Positions 25,021-33,012 of a stretch of 64,000 bases of DNA are shown piece after piece. The DNA is taken from assembly GCF_003231305.1 (NCBI RefSeq), contig NZ_QKVM01000035.1, forward strand, positions 1-64,000, read 5' to 3'. The notes under the pieces are model-generated. The model was not told the origin of the DNA. It did not search any database and was given only the letters and a program-made list of their open reading frames with translations. Position 1 is the stretch's first letter. Each line of letters opens with the position of its first letter. Origin of the DNA: Pseudomonas sichuanensis. Lineage in GTDB: Bacteria; Pseudomonadota; Gammaproteobacteria; Pseudomonadales; Pseudomonadaceae. Position numbers and translations under genes: made by a program.

Positions 25021-25875
25021 ATGCTCAAACGCCCTCTGGCACTCGCTGCCGGCCTCGTGCTGTCCTGCTGCGCCGTCGTTGCCCAGGCCGCCGATGTACT
25101 GCGGGTCAGCGCCATCCCCGATGAAGCGCCGACCGAACTGCTGCGCAAGTTCAAGCCGCTGGGCGAATACCTCGAGAAGCAGTTGGGGATGGAGGTCAAG
25201 TTCGTCCCGGTCGCCGACTACCCGGCGGTGGTCGAGTCGCTGGCCAGCAACCGCCTGGACCTGGCATGGCTGGGTGGCTTCACCTTCGTCCAGGTGCACC
25301 TGAAGGACCCGACCGCCACCCCGTTGGTGCAGCGTGAGCAGGACGCCCAGTTCACCAGCAAGTTCATCACCGCCAACCCCGACGTGAAGAGCCTCAAGGA
25401 CCTCAAGGGCAAGACCTTCGCCTTTGGCTCGATCTCGTCCACCTCCGGCAGCCTGATGCCGCGCTACTTCATGCTCAAAGAAGACAACATCAAGCCGGAG
25501 GACTACTTCAGCCGCGTTGCCTACTCCGGTGCCCACGACGCCACCGTGGCCTGGGTGGCGGCCGGCAAGGTCGATGGCGGCGTGCTCAATGCGAGTGTGT
25601 GGCAGAAGCTGGTCGATGCCGGCAAGGTCGATACCAGCAAGGTGAAAGTGTTCGCCACCACCCCGACCTACTACGACTACAACTGGACCGTGCGCGGCAA
25701 CATGGACCCGGCGCTCAAGGAAAAGATCAAGCAGGCTTTCCTCGCCCTCGACCCGGCCAAGCCTGAGCAGAAGGCGATCCTCGACCTGCAGGCCGCCAGC
25801 CGCTTCATCGAGACCAAGCCTGAGAACTACCAGGGCACCGAGCAAGCGGCGCGTGAGGCCGGCCTGCTCAAGTGA
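25021..25875 (+). CDS. ABC transporter substrate-binding protein, putative selenium-oxyanion type
   Basis: The 284-residue protein has a signal peptide (MLKRPLALAAGLVLSCCAVV, cleaved after AQA) and the PhnD-like binding fold: SAIPDEAPTELLRKFKPLGE, ASNRLDLAWLGGFTFVQ, GSISSTSGSLMPRYFM, YSGAHDATVAWVAAGKVDGG. PhnD-type proteins bind phosphonate, phosphite or similar oxyanions. Proteins of this subgroup located beside selD are commonly annotated as putative selenate binders. Here the gene is divergent from selD-selU and heads a four-gene importer operon, so selenium uptake is the best inference. The ligand cannot be read from the sequence. Confidence 0.85.
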   Translation: MLKRPLALAAGLVLSCCAVVAQAADVLRVSAIPDEAPTELLRKFKPLGEYLEKQLGMEVKFVPVADYPAVVESLASNRLDLAWLGGFTFVQVHLKDPTATPLVQREQDAQFTSKFITANPDVKSLKDLKGKTFAFGSISSTSGSLMPRYFMLKEDNIKPEDYFSRVAYSGAHDATVAWVAAGKVDGGVLNASVWQKLVDAGKVDTSKVKVFATTPTYYDYNWTVRGNMDPALKEKIKQAFLALDPAKPEQKAILDLQAASRFIETKPENYQGTEQAAREAGLLK

Positions 25876-26666
25876 GTATCCGTCTGCAAGGGGCCGGCCT
25901 GCGCCATGGCCAGGTCCAGGCCTTGCACGCAGTCGACCTGCGTATCGAAACGGGCGAGCGGGTAGCGATCATCGGCCCGTCCGGGGCGGGCAAATCCAGC
26001 CTGCTGCACCTGATGGCCACGGCGGTGCAACCCAGCGCCGGGCGCCTGGAACTGCTGGGAACACAACCCTGGGCACTGTCGGCTGGCGCCCGTCAGCACC
26101 TGCGTGCACGGGTGGCGCTGGTGCACCAGGCGCCACCGTTGCCGCCCCGCCAGCGGGTGGTGACGGCGGTACTGGCCGGGCGCCTGGGGCAGTGGAGCAG
26201 CTTGCGTGGCCTGCTCAACCTGCTGCACCCGAGCGATGTGCCTGGCGTGCGCCAGGTGCTGGCCGAGCTGGGCCTGGCGGACAAGCTGTTCGTGCAGTGC
26301 GGGCAGTTGTCCGGTGGCCAGTTGCAGCGGGTCGGCATCGCCCGGGCGCTGTATCAGCAGCCGCAGGTACTGCTGGCCGACGAGCCGGTGTCGGCGATGG
26401 ACCCGGTGCTGGCTGATCACAGCCTGGCCCTGCTCAACCGCCACGCCGTGGCCCAGGGCGTGACGCTGGTGGCCAGCCTGCATGCCGTGGAGCTGGCGTT
26501 GGCGCACTTCCCGCGGGTGGTCGGTATCCGCGAGGGCCAGGTGGCCTTCGACTGCCCGGCCACGGCGGTGACCCAGGGCCTGCTCGATGCGCTCTATGCC
26601 AACGAACAGCTTGGCTCACCTGTTGCCCCAGGCCCGACCCTGACCGTGCAGATCCCGCGATGCTGA
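25872..26666 (+). CDS. ABC transporter ATP-binding protein of the selenium-linked importer
   Basis: The 264-residue ATPase has Walker A (GPSGAGKSSLL), the ABC signature (LSGGQLQRVGIARAL) and Walker B (VLLADEPVSAMDP). It belongs to the PhnC-like subgroup. It starts at a GTG overlapping the stop of the binding-protein gene, and its own stop overlaps the next ATG. The operon is therefore tightly coupled. It powers import through the two following permeases. Confidence 0.92.
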   Translation: MSIRLQGAGLRHGQVQALHAVDLRIETGERVAIIGPSGAGKSSLLHLMATAVQPSAGRLELLGTQPWALSAGARQHLRARVALVHQAPPLPPRQRVVTAVLAGRLGQWSSLRGLLNLLHPSDVPGVRQVLAELGLADKLFVQCGQLSGGQLQRVGIARALYQQPQVLLADEPVSAMDPVLADHSLALLNRHAVAQGVTLVASLHAVELALAHFPRVVGIREGQVAFDCPATAVTQGLLDALYANEQLGSPVAPGPTLTVQIPRC

Positions 26667-27487
26667 ACACTGACGCCCGCGATCCGGCGGCGCTGCCTCG
26701 CCTGCTGGTGGCGCTGCTGTGCCTGGCGTTGCTGTGGCCAGGGTTGCAGTTGAGCGAATTGAACCCCGGTGTGTTGCTGCAGGCAGATAACCGTCAGCAG
26801 ATGGCCAGTTTCGTCGCGGGCTTCTGGCCGCCGGCCCATGACCGCGAATTCCTCGGCCTGCTGTGGCAGGCCACGTTGCAGACCTTGGCCGTGGCTACCG
26901 CCGGCATGACCCTGGCGCTGCTGCTGGCGCTGCCGGCCAGCTTGCTGGCGAGCCGTGCGCTGTCGCTGCGTGCGGCGTCCCGGGGCGGCAGGGCAGGCGG
27001 CTGGTCGCGCACCCTGCGGCTGCCGGTGCGGGGGCTTTTGGTGTTCCTGCGCAGCGTGCCGGAGATCGTCTGGGCGCTGTTGTTCGTGCGCGCCGTGGGC
27101 CTGGGGCCGACCGCCGGGGTGCTGGCCATCGCCATCACCTACAGCGGCATGCTCGGCAAGGTCTATGCGGAAATCTTCGAGTCGGTCGACCAGCGCCCGG
27201 CCCACGCCTTGATGCAAGCCGGCAGCGGGCGGTTGGCGGCATTCTGCTACGGCATCCTGCCCAACGCGGCGGCCGAAGTGGTGTCGTACACCGTGTACCG
27301 CTGGGAGTGCGCGGTGCGTGCCTCGGTGGTGATGGGCTTCGTCGGCGCCGGCGGCCTGGGGCAGCAGATCGACTTGTCGATGCGCATGTTCGCCGGCGCC
27401 GAGGTGGCGAGCATGCTGCTGGCGTTCCTGGCGCTGGTGACCCTGGCCGATATCCTCAGCCGCTTGCTGCGCGGGAGGCTGGCATGA
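26660..27487 (+). CDS. ABC transporter permease 1 of the selenium-linked importer
   Basis: The 275-residue PhnE-like permease has an N-terminal membrane anchor, a periplasmic stretch, and the cytoplasmic EAA loop near the C-terminus (SGRLAAFCYGILPNAAAEVV). VMGFVGAGGLGQQIDLSMRM follows the loop. About six membrane segments are present. It overlaps the ATPase gene by seven bases and the second permease by four. With the second permease it would form a heterodimeric channel. Confidence 0.92.
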   Translation: MLNTDARDPAALPRLLVALLCLALLWPGLQLSELNPGVLLQADNRQQMASFVAGFWPPAHDREFLGLLWQATLQTLAVATAGMTLALLLALPASLLASRALSLRAASRGGRAGGWSRTLRLPVRGLLVFLRSVPEIVWALLFVRAVGLGPTAGVLAIAITYSGMLGKVYAEIFESVDQRPAHALMQAGSGRLAAFCYGILPNAAAEVVSYTVYRWECAVRASVVMGFVGAGGLGQQIDLSMRMFAGAEVASMLLAFLALVTLADILSRLLRGRLA

Positions 27488-28251
27488 ACCGGGCGATCAA
27501 TCTGCTGGTGCTGTTGGCGATCGTTGCCGCGGTGCTGGCCTCGTTCGCCTACCTTGAGCTGGACATGCAGGCCGTGGTCGGCAATGGCGGGCTGGCGCAG
27601 ATGGGCGAGTACGCCGGGCGCTTCCTGCACCCGGACCTGTCCGCCGGGCACCTGCGCGCAGTGGGCTGGGGCGCGTTGGAAACCCTGGCCATGTCCGGGC
27701 TGGGCACCTTGCTGGCGATGGTTCTCGGCATGCTGCTGGCACTGCCCGCCGCTGGCCGATTCGGCTGGCCGTTGCAAAGTGCGACGCGGTTGCTGCTCAA
27801 TGCGCTGCGGGCCATTCCTGAACTGGTCTGGGCAGCGCTGACGGTGCTGGCCGCAGGGTTGGGGCCCAATGCCGGGACCCTGGCTTTGGCGCTGCACACC
27901 GCCGGCGTGCTGGGCCGCCTGTTCGCCGAAGCGCTGGAGAACGCGCCGCCGCAACCGGCGGCGGCGATCCGCCTGCAGGGCGGCAGCCAGGTGGCGGCGT
28001 TCTGTTTCGGTACCTTGCCCAACCTGTGGCCGCAGTTGCTGGCGTACAGCCTGTACCGCTGGGAGAACAACATCCGCATGGCCAGCGTGCTGGGCTTCGT
28101 CGGCGCAGGCGGCCTGGGGCAGATGCTCTACACCACCCTGAGCCTGTTCCAGGAGGCCCAGGCCAGCACGGTGATCATCGCCATGCTGGTGCTGGTGCTG
28201 CTGGTGGATGCTTTCAGCGACCTGCTGCGCCAGCGTTACGTGCGCGCCTGA
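27484..28251 (+). CDS. ABC transporter permease 2 of the selenium-linked importer
   Basis: The 255-residue product is a paralogue of the preceding permease with the same EAA-type loop (GGSQVAAFCFGTLPNLWPQL) and a matching ending (VLGFVGAGGLGQMLYTTLSL). ATG 27484 overlaps the upstream stop (ATGA). The last gene of the importer operon, it ends three bases before the convergent olsA stop codon. Two permease genes rather than one match phn-type importers. Confidence 0.92.
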   Translation: MNRAINLLVLLAIVAAVLASFAYLELDMQAVVGNGGLAQMGEYAGRFLHPDLSAGHLRAVGWGALETLAMSGLGTLLAMVLGMLLALPAAGRFGWPLQSATRLLLNALRAIPELVWAALTVLAAGLGPNAGTLALALHTAGVLGRLFAEALENAPPQPAAAIRLQGGSQVAAFCFGTLPNLWPQLLAYSLYRWENNIRMASVLGFVGAGGLGQMLYTTLSLFQEAQASTVIIAMLVLVLLVDAFSDLLRQRYVRA

Positions 28252-28254
28252 ACC

Positions 28255-29043
28255 TCAGGCTGCGCGCGCCTGGCGTCGCGGCGCTGCTTCTACCGACTCG
28301 GCGCCGAACAGTGCCAGTTGAATCGCCTGCTGGGCCTGGAAGGCCAGCGCGGCGCGTTCCTTGTCGGCGCTGGTGACTGGCGCCAGCAAGTGGATCACCA
28401 CTTCGCCACGGTCCTGGCCGAACAGGCGCATCAGGTGCGACACCAGGTCGTCCTCGCCGATGAAGGGGGCGATCGGGTCCGGCTCGCCACCGCGCAGGTA
28501 CTGGATCGCCACCGGCTGCAAGGGGGTACCGTGGTCGATGGCACCGGCCAGCAGGCGACCATGGAAGGTACGCAGGCTGCGGCCATCGGTGGTGGTGCCT
28601 TCGGGGAAGATCAGCAGCGGTTGCTGCTGCTCCAGCTGGCCGCTGATCTGTTCGCGCAGGCGCTGGCCGTCGCCACCGCCACGGCGGATGAACAGGGTGC
28701 CGGCCTTCTCGGCCAGCCAGCCGGCTACCGGCCAGTGGCGCACTTCGGCCTTGGACAGGAACGACAACGGGGTGAGCATGCCCAGCAGTGGGATATCGGT
28801 CCAGGACACGTGGTTGCTGACCCACAGCATCGGCCGTTGCGGCAAGCTGCCGACCACCCGCACCTCGAAGGGCAGGGCGCCGACCAGGCGCTGCATGAAC
28901 ATGCGCGTCCAGCGCTGGCGGCGTTCGAGCGAAGCCTTGAACCCCAGGCGTTCGCCTACGGCGATCAGGCTGGCCATGGCCAGGCCCAGCGCCAGGACCA
29001 TGCACAACCGCAGCAGGCGGGCGCAGGCCCGCAGGCGCGGCAT
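28255..29043 (-). CDS. olsA: Ornithine-lipid O-acyltransferase
   Basis: The 262-residue membrane-associated acyltransferase has the PlsC motifs: NHVSWTDIP (H-x4-D), then FIRRGGGDGQRLREQ and FPEGTTTDGRSL. An N-terminal hydrophobic segment (LLRLCMVLALGLAMASLIAV) anchors it. With OlsB it makes ornithine lipid: OlsA adds the second acyl chain to lyso-ornithine lipid. The gene follows olsB with a one-base TGATG overlap. Ornithine lipids replace phospholipids during phosphate limitation in Pseudomonas; no Pho box was identified here. Confidence 0.88.
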   Translation of the reverse strand: MPRLRACARLLRLCMVLALGLAMASLIAVGERLGFKASLERRQRWTRMFMQRLVGALPFEVRVVGSLPQRPMLWVSNHVSWTDIPLLGMLTPLSFLSKAEVRHWPVAGWLAEKAGTLFIRRGGGDGQRLREQISGQLEQQQPLLIFPEGTTTDGRSLRTFHGRLLAGAIDHGTPLQPVAIQYLRGGEPDPIAPFIGEDDLVSHLMRLFGQDRGEVVIHLLAPVTSADKERAALAFQAQQAIQLALFGAESVEAAPRRQARAA

Positions 29044-29798
29044 CAGACTGCCGCCTTGAAGTGGCGGGCGTAGCGCGGGCAGAGGTCGTCGCGCTTGAGC
29101 AGGATGAACACGTCGGCGACCTGGAAATCCTCGTCCCAGCACGGCTCCCCGCAGATCTTCGCGCCCAGGCGCATGTAGGCCTTGAGCAGCGGTGGCATCT
29201 CGGTGATGACGTTGCCGGGGATATCCAGGCTGGGCAGCGGGTTCTTCGGTTCGGCGCGCAGGTGCTCGGTGCACAGGTAGCGGTCGCGCAGGCGCTGCAT
29301 GATCGCATGGGCCTGCACACCGCCATCCTGCATGGGGATGCTGGCGCAGCCCATCAGGTAGCTGTAGCGGCCTTCGTTGAGCACCTCTGCCAGCTCGCCC
29401 CAGAGCACGGCGATGGTGCCGCCGTTGCGGTAGTCGGCATCGACGCAGGTGCGGCCCAGCTCCAGGATCGGGCCTTGCAGTTGCAGCAGGCCGTGCAGGC
29501 GGAACTCTTCTTCGCTGTAGAAGCGCCCCAGGCTGCTGGCGGCCTGGTGGTCGAGCAGGCGGGTGGTGGCCACCAGTTGGCCGGTGGCCAGGTCACGCAC
29601 ACCGATGTGGCGGCAGTGGATGTCGTAGTCGTCCATGTCCAGGCCCTGCTCGGCACCTTTGAGCTTGGCCTTGAATTCTGCGCTGAACACCTTGTAGCGC
29701 AGGGCCTGTGCTTCCTGCAGGGCTGCCTCGCCAACCAGGCGTTCGGCTTGCAGACGGCGTTCAGGGCTGTTGTCGCCAGAGCGAGCGATCCGAGTCAT
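29043..29798 (-). CDS. olsB: L-ornithine N-alpha-acyltransferase
   Basis: The 251-residue protein has the GNAT-like autoinducer-synthase-type fold of OlsB (AQALRYKVFSAEFKAKL, HCRHIGVRDLATGQLVATTR, LELGRTCVDADYRNGGTI, YLMGCASIPMQDGG). It transfers a 3-hydroxyacyl chain from acyl-ACP to ornithine. ATG 29798 is chosen because GGAG lies eight bases upstream; the frame also opens at TTG 29822 without support. It is the first gene of the olsBA operon. Confidence 0.9.
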   Translation of the reverse strand: MTRIARSGDNSPERRLQAERLVGEAALQEAQALRYKVFSAEFKAKLKGAEQGLDMDDYDIHCRHIGVRDLATGQLVATTRLLDHQAASSLGRFYSEEEFRLHGLLQLQGPILELGRTCVDADYRNGGTIAVLWGELAEVLNEGRYSYLMGCASIPMQDGGVQAHAIMQRLRDRYLCTEHLRAEPKNPLPSLDIPGNVITEMPPLLKAYMRLGAKICGEPCWDEDFQVADVFILLKRDDLCPRYARHFKAAV

Positions 29799-29944
29799 TG
29801 CGAGTCTCCATAAGCCAGCCAAAGGGTTGCGGCCGGTCGGCTTTGTTGTGCAAAGTCAGCCTAGGTAGGGGCGGTGTCACCCCTGTGAACCTTTGGTGAT
29901 GCTTGCGTGACACCCACCCACAAGCCCTTTTCAAGGAGCGTCCG

Positions 29945-30832
29945 ATGGCCTGGTTGCAACGACTCAACGACCCGCTGCGGCATCCGCTGGCGGCCACCCT
30001 TGGCGAGACCTACGCGGCATTGCTCGAACGCCTCGGGGTCGTCAGCCCGTTCGAGCTGGCGGTACTCGGCGGGCGGGCCATGGCCACGCCGGGGCTGGCG
30101 TTCCTGGTCGGCTACCAGGCCGCCTTGCGTGTGCTCTGGCCCAGTGCCCCGGCCAGCCTCGGCGCCTTGTGCGCCACCGAGCGGCGCAGCGTGCGCCCGG
30201 CCGACATGCACACCCGTCTGGAGGGCCTGCGCCTGACCGGCAGCAAGGATTTCGTCACCGCCGGGCTGGATGCCGAATGGCTGCTGGTGGCGGCGCGCAG
30301 CGAACTGCCCGGTGAGGCGGTACGCTTGCAGCTGGCAGTGGTCTACCCGGGGGAGCCGGGGGTGACCGTGGAGGCCTTGCCGACCTTGCCGTTGATGCCC
30401 GAGGTGGGGCATGGCCGTGTGCGCCTGGACGAGGCGGCCTGCGAGCTGCTGGCCGGGGATGGCTGGGATGCTTACGTCAAGCCGTTCCGCTCCCTCGAAG
30501 ACCTCTATGTGCTCGCCGCGCTGGTGGCCTGGCTGCATGGCGTGGCCCAGGAATGCGCGTGGCCGCAGCCGTTGCGTCTGCGCTTGATCGGCTTGCTTGC
30601 CGGCTGTGCCGAAGGCAGTCGTCAGTGTGCCGACAGCGTTGCCTGTCACCTGTTGCTGGGTGGCTTGTTCGCGCAGTTCGAGAGCCTGCGCGCCGAGGTC
30701 GACAAGGCCTTTGGCAATGGGCCTGGCCACTGGGCGCAGTTGTGGCAGCGCGACCAGGGGGTGTTGGCGCTGGCCAGCGCTGCCCGGGACAAGCGCCTGA
30801 GCAAGGCCTGGAGCGCCGCAGGACTGTCATGA
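29945..30832 (+). CDS. Short acyl-CoA-dehydrogenase-like protein
   Basis: The 295-residue product carries parts of the acyl-CoA dehydrogenase fold (LRLTGSKDFVTAGLDAEWLLVAAR resembles the middle beta domain, and the C-terminal half is helical). At 295 residues it is well short of the usual 380-400, and the catalytic base region is not evident. ATG 29945 has AAGGAG eight bases upstream. It is divergent from olsB with about 145 bases between. It may be a degenerate enzyme or a non-catalytic relative. Pseudomonas homologues are often named simply as acyl-CoA dehydrogenase. Confidence 0.6.
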   Translation: MAWLQRLNDPLRHPLAATLGETYAALLERLGVVSPFELAVLGGRAMATPGLAFLVGYQAALRVLWPSAPASLGALCATERRSVRPADMHTRLEGLRLTGSKDFVTAGLDAEWLLVAARSELPGEAVRLQLAVVYPGEPGVTVEALPTLPLMPEVGHGRVRLDEAACELLAGDGWDAYVKPFRSLEDLYVLAALVAWLHGVAQECAWPQPLRLRLIGLLAGCAEGSRQCADSVACHLLLGGLFAQFESLRAEVDKAFGNGPGHWAQLWQRDQGVLALASAARDKRLSKAWSAAGLS

Positions 30833-30864
30833 AAGCCTGAGAGGCTTGATTCATTTGCAAGGCC

Positions 30865-30974
30865 ATCGCGGGGCAAGCCCGCTCCCACGCAGGGTTGGAC
30901 TGCCCCCATGAAGTTGGACACCAATCCAACCTGTGGGGCCAGTCCATATCGTGGGAGCGGGCTTGCCCCGCGAT
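30865..30974. repeat. Inverted pair of REP elements
   Basis: ATCGCGGGGCAAGCCCGCTC, followed by CCAC, lies at 30865-30888. The exact inverse lies at 30951-30974, with 62 bases between. It occupies most of the gap between two plus-strand genes. Sequence and arrangement are the same as the pair after the autotransporter. Confidence 0.85.
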
Positions 30975-31003
30975 AGGTCGCAAAGCAGCCGAAGGCAATC
31001 ACA

Positions 31004-32080
31004 ATGAAGGCAATACTGCTGGCCTTGGCCATGGTTATTGGCCCTGTCTGGGCCGAGGACTGGCCCACCTTGGATTGGCCGGTCGACAAAACCGCCATCG
31101 ACTGGCAAGCCGTCGACACCTACGCCTTCGCGCCGCGCACCACCGACCGCAGCGGCATTCGCACCGACGCGTTGCTGATCATCCGCGATGGCCGCATCAT
31201 TCATGAGCGCTACAGCGCCCCGACCCGCGCCGACACCCCGCACCTGACCTGGTCGGTGAGCAAGAGCGTGCTGGCGGCGGTAATGGGCGTAGCCTTCGGC
31301 GAAGGCCGGTTCAAGCTCGATGATCCTGCTGCCCGCCATTACCCGCCCTTGCAGCAACACCCCGAACTGCGGCTGCGCGACCTGCTGCACTGGGCCAGCG
31401 GCCTGGCCTGGCAGGAGGACTACGAATACGCGCCGTTGAAGTCGTCGGTAGTGGCCATGCTCTACACCCGTGGCCGCGCCGACATGGCGGCCTACACCGC
31501 GGCCATGCCCGCCGCCAGCGCGCCCGGCCAGCGCTTTGTCTACTCCAGCGGTGACAGCAATCTGCTGGCCGCGACCTTGCGTGGCATGCTCGACGCCGGC
31601 CAGTACGATGACTATCCCTGGCAGGCGCTGTTCACCCCGCTGGGTATCGACAGCGCGGTCTGGGAGCGCGATGACGCCGGCACCCTGGTCGGTTCCTCTT
31701 ACCTGTACCTGAGCGCTCGCGACCTGGCGCGCATCGGTCTGTTGATGCAGCGCGACGGGCGTTGGGGCAAGCGGCAGTTGTTGCCCGCCGACTGGGTGGC
31801 GTTCAACCGCACCCTGTTCGCGCAGGCCGAACCGATACCCGGTGAGGCCAACCCGGGCGGCCACTGGTGGCTCAACCAGCCGCTACCCGGCCAACCCTTG
31901 CCCTGGCCCGACGCACCGGCGGGTACCTTCGCGGCCCTCGGCCACTGGGGCCAGGCCCTGTATGTGCTGCCGGCGCAGAAGCTGGTGATCGTGCGCTACG
32001 CCGATGATCGCGACGATAGTTACAGCCACAACGAACTGCTCAAGCGCGTGCTGGCCGCGCTGGCCGGGGAGGGTGCATGA
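31004..32080 (+). CDS. Serine hydrolase of the beta-lactamase class C / esterase family
   Basis: The 358-residue protein starts with a signal peptide (MKAILLALAMVIGPVWAEDW). It has the serine-lysine motif SVSK in LTWSVSKSVLAAVMGVA, the second-motif region RFVYSSGDSNLLAATL, and a late G-H-W-G segment (ALGHWGQALYVLPAQKLVIV). The AmpC-like fold is shared by beta-lactamases, esterases and D-aminopeptidases; the YSSGDSN form is typical of secreted esterase-like members. Resistance to beta-lactams is not implied. It overlaps the next gene by ATGA. Confidence 0.85.
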   Translation: MKAILLALAMVIGPVWAEDWPTLDWPVDKTAIDWQAVDTYAFAPRTTDRSGIRTDALLIIRDGRIIHERYSAPTRADTPHLTWSVSKSVLAAVMGVAFGEGRFKLDDPAARHYPPLQQHPELRLRDLLHWASGLAWQEDYEYAPLKSSVVAMLYTRGRADMAAYTAAMPAASAPGQRFVYSSGDSNLLAATLRGMLDAGQYDDYPWQALFTPLGIDSAVWERDDAGTLVGSSYLYLSARDLARIGLLMQRDGRWGKRQLLPADWVAFNRTLFAQAEPIPGEANPGGHWWLNQPLPGQPLPWPDAPAGTFAALGHWGQALYVLPAQKLVIVRYADDRDDSYSHNELLKRVLAALAGEGA

Positions 32081-32373
32081 AGCGGATTGCTCTGCTACTG
32101 GTAGTGGCCCTGCTGGCCTGGGCCTGGCACGAACGCCAGGCGCTGGCGGACTTCCCCGGCATCCTCTCGGCCTACTCGGCCAAGGAATACTGTTCGTGCC
32201 GTTTCGTCATGGGCTTCGACCAGGCGTACTGCCGGGGCTACGTCAAGCAGTGGCTGCCGCTGGGCCTGCTGGAAGAGGACGGCGCTGCTCGCCGGGTCAG
32301 CGCCGAAGGCCTGGGCCGGCGCAGCCTGGCGGCCTGGCAGGGCGCGCGCGAGGGCTGCCGCTTGCTGCCGTGA
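32077..32373 (+). CDS. Small exported protein coupled to the serine hydrolase
   Basis: The 98-residue product has a hydrophobic N-terminus (MKRIALLLVVALLAWAWHER), suggesting a signal peptide or anchor. A cysteine-containing core follows (YCSCRFVMGFDQAYCRGYVKQWLP) and a last Cys sits near the end (REGCRLLP). ATG 32077 overlaps the stop of the hydrolase gene. The five cysteines suggest disulfides in the periplasm. I do not recognise a characterised family; the coupling suggests it acts with the hydrolase. Confidence 0.7.
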   Translation: MKRIALLLVVALLAWAWHERQALADFPGILSAYSAKEYCSCRFVMGFDQAYCRGYVKQWLPLGLLEEDGAARRVSAEGLGRRSLAAWQGAREGCRLLP

Positions 32374-32417
32374 AACCGGGCGGGTAAGGTTGACGGCCTT
32401 GTGTAACAGGATTTCAC

Positions 32418-33011
32418 ATGTTCAAGCCGTCCCGTGTTCTGCCCTCGCTGCTGCTGCCCCTGTTCCTGGCCGCTGGCTTGCCCGCCCATGCCAACTGGCA
32501 CCTGGATGGCGAGTCGTCGCGGCTGTCCTTCGTCACCGGCAAGAATGGCAACATCGCCGAAGTGAACCGTTTCCTGGTGCTGCATGGCGCGGTCGATCGT
32601 AAGGGCGCGGCCGAGGTGAGCATCGAGATGGACTCGGTCAGCAGCGGCATCCCGCTGCGCGACGAGCGCCTGCGTGACGAACTGTTCGAAGTAGAGCGCT
32701 TCGCCGACGGCAAGGTGCAGGCGCAGATCGACCTGCGCCCGATCAACGACCTGGCCAACGGTGCCCAGCTCGAGCTGCGCCTGCCGGTGAGCGTCACCGT
32801 GCATGGCCAGACCCACAACTACGACACCCTGTTGCTGGCCACGCGCCTGGACGAACGGCGCTTCCAGGTGGTGACTCTGGAACCGCTGGTGCTGCGTGCC
32901 GACCACTTCGGCCTGCTGCCGGGGCTGGACAAGCTGCGCAAGCTTGCCGGGCTCAAGTCGATCAACCCGTCGGTGCCGGTGAGTGCGGTGCTGATCTTCA
33001 ACGCCCGCTGA
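32418..33011 (+). CDS. YceI-family periplasmic protein
   Basis: The 197-residue product has a signal peptide (FLAAGLPAHA) and the YceI lipocalin-like barrel: NWHLDGESSRLSFVTGKNGN, DSVSSGIPLRDERLRDELFE, and the VTVHGQTHNY strand. YceI proteins bind isoprenoid or other lipophilic ligands; the role in Pseudomonas is not fixed. It lies one base before the phospholipase D gene and may be co-transcribed with it. Confidence 0.85.
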   Translation: MFKPSRVLPSLLLPLFLAAGLPAHANWHLDGESSRLSFVTGKNGNIAEVNRFLVLHGAVDRKGAAEVSIEMDSVSSGIPLRDERLRDELFEVERFADGKVQAQIDLRPINDLANGAQLELRLPVSVTVHGQTHNYDTLLLATRLDERRFQVVTLEPLVLRADHFGLLPGLDKLRKLAGLKSINPSVPVSAVLIFNAR

Positions 33012-33012
33012 C

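Noticed and set aside
23863..25845. 660-residue version of SelD
   Set aside because: The extra N-terminal part runs antisense through the divergent binding-protein gene; the conserved SelD start is ATG 24897.
31004..32080. Calling the serine hydrolase an antibiotic-resistance beta-lactamase
   Set aside because: The SxxK fold alone is shared with esterases and peptidases, and the second motif (YSSGDSN) is of the esterase-like type.
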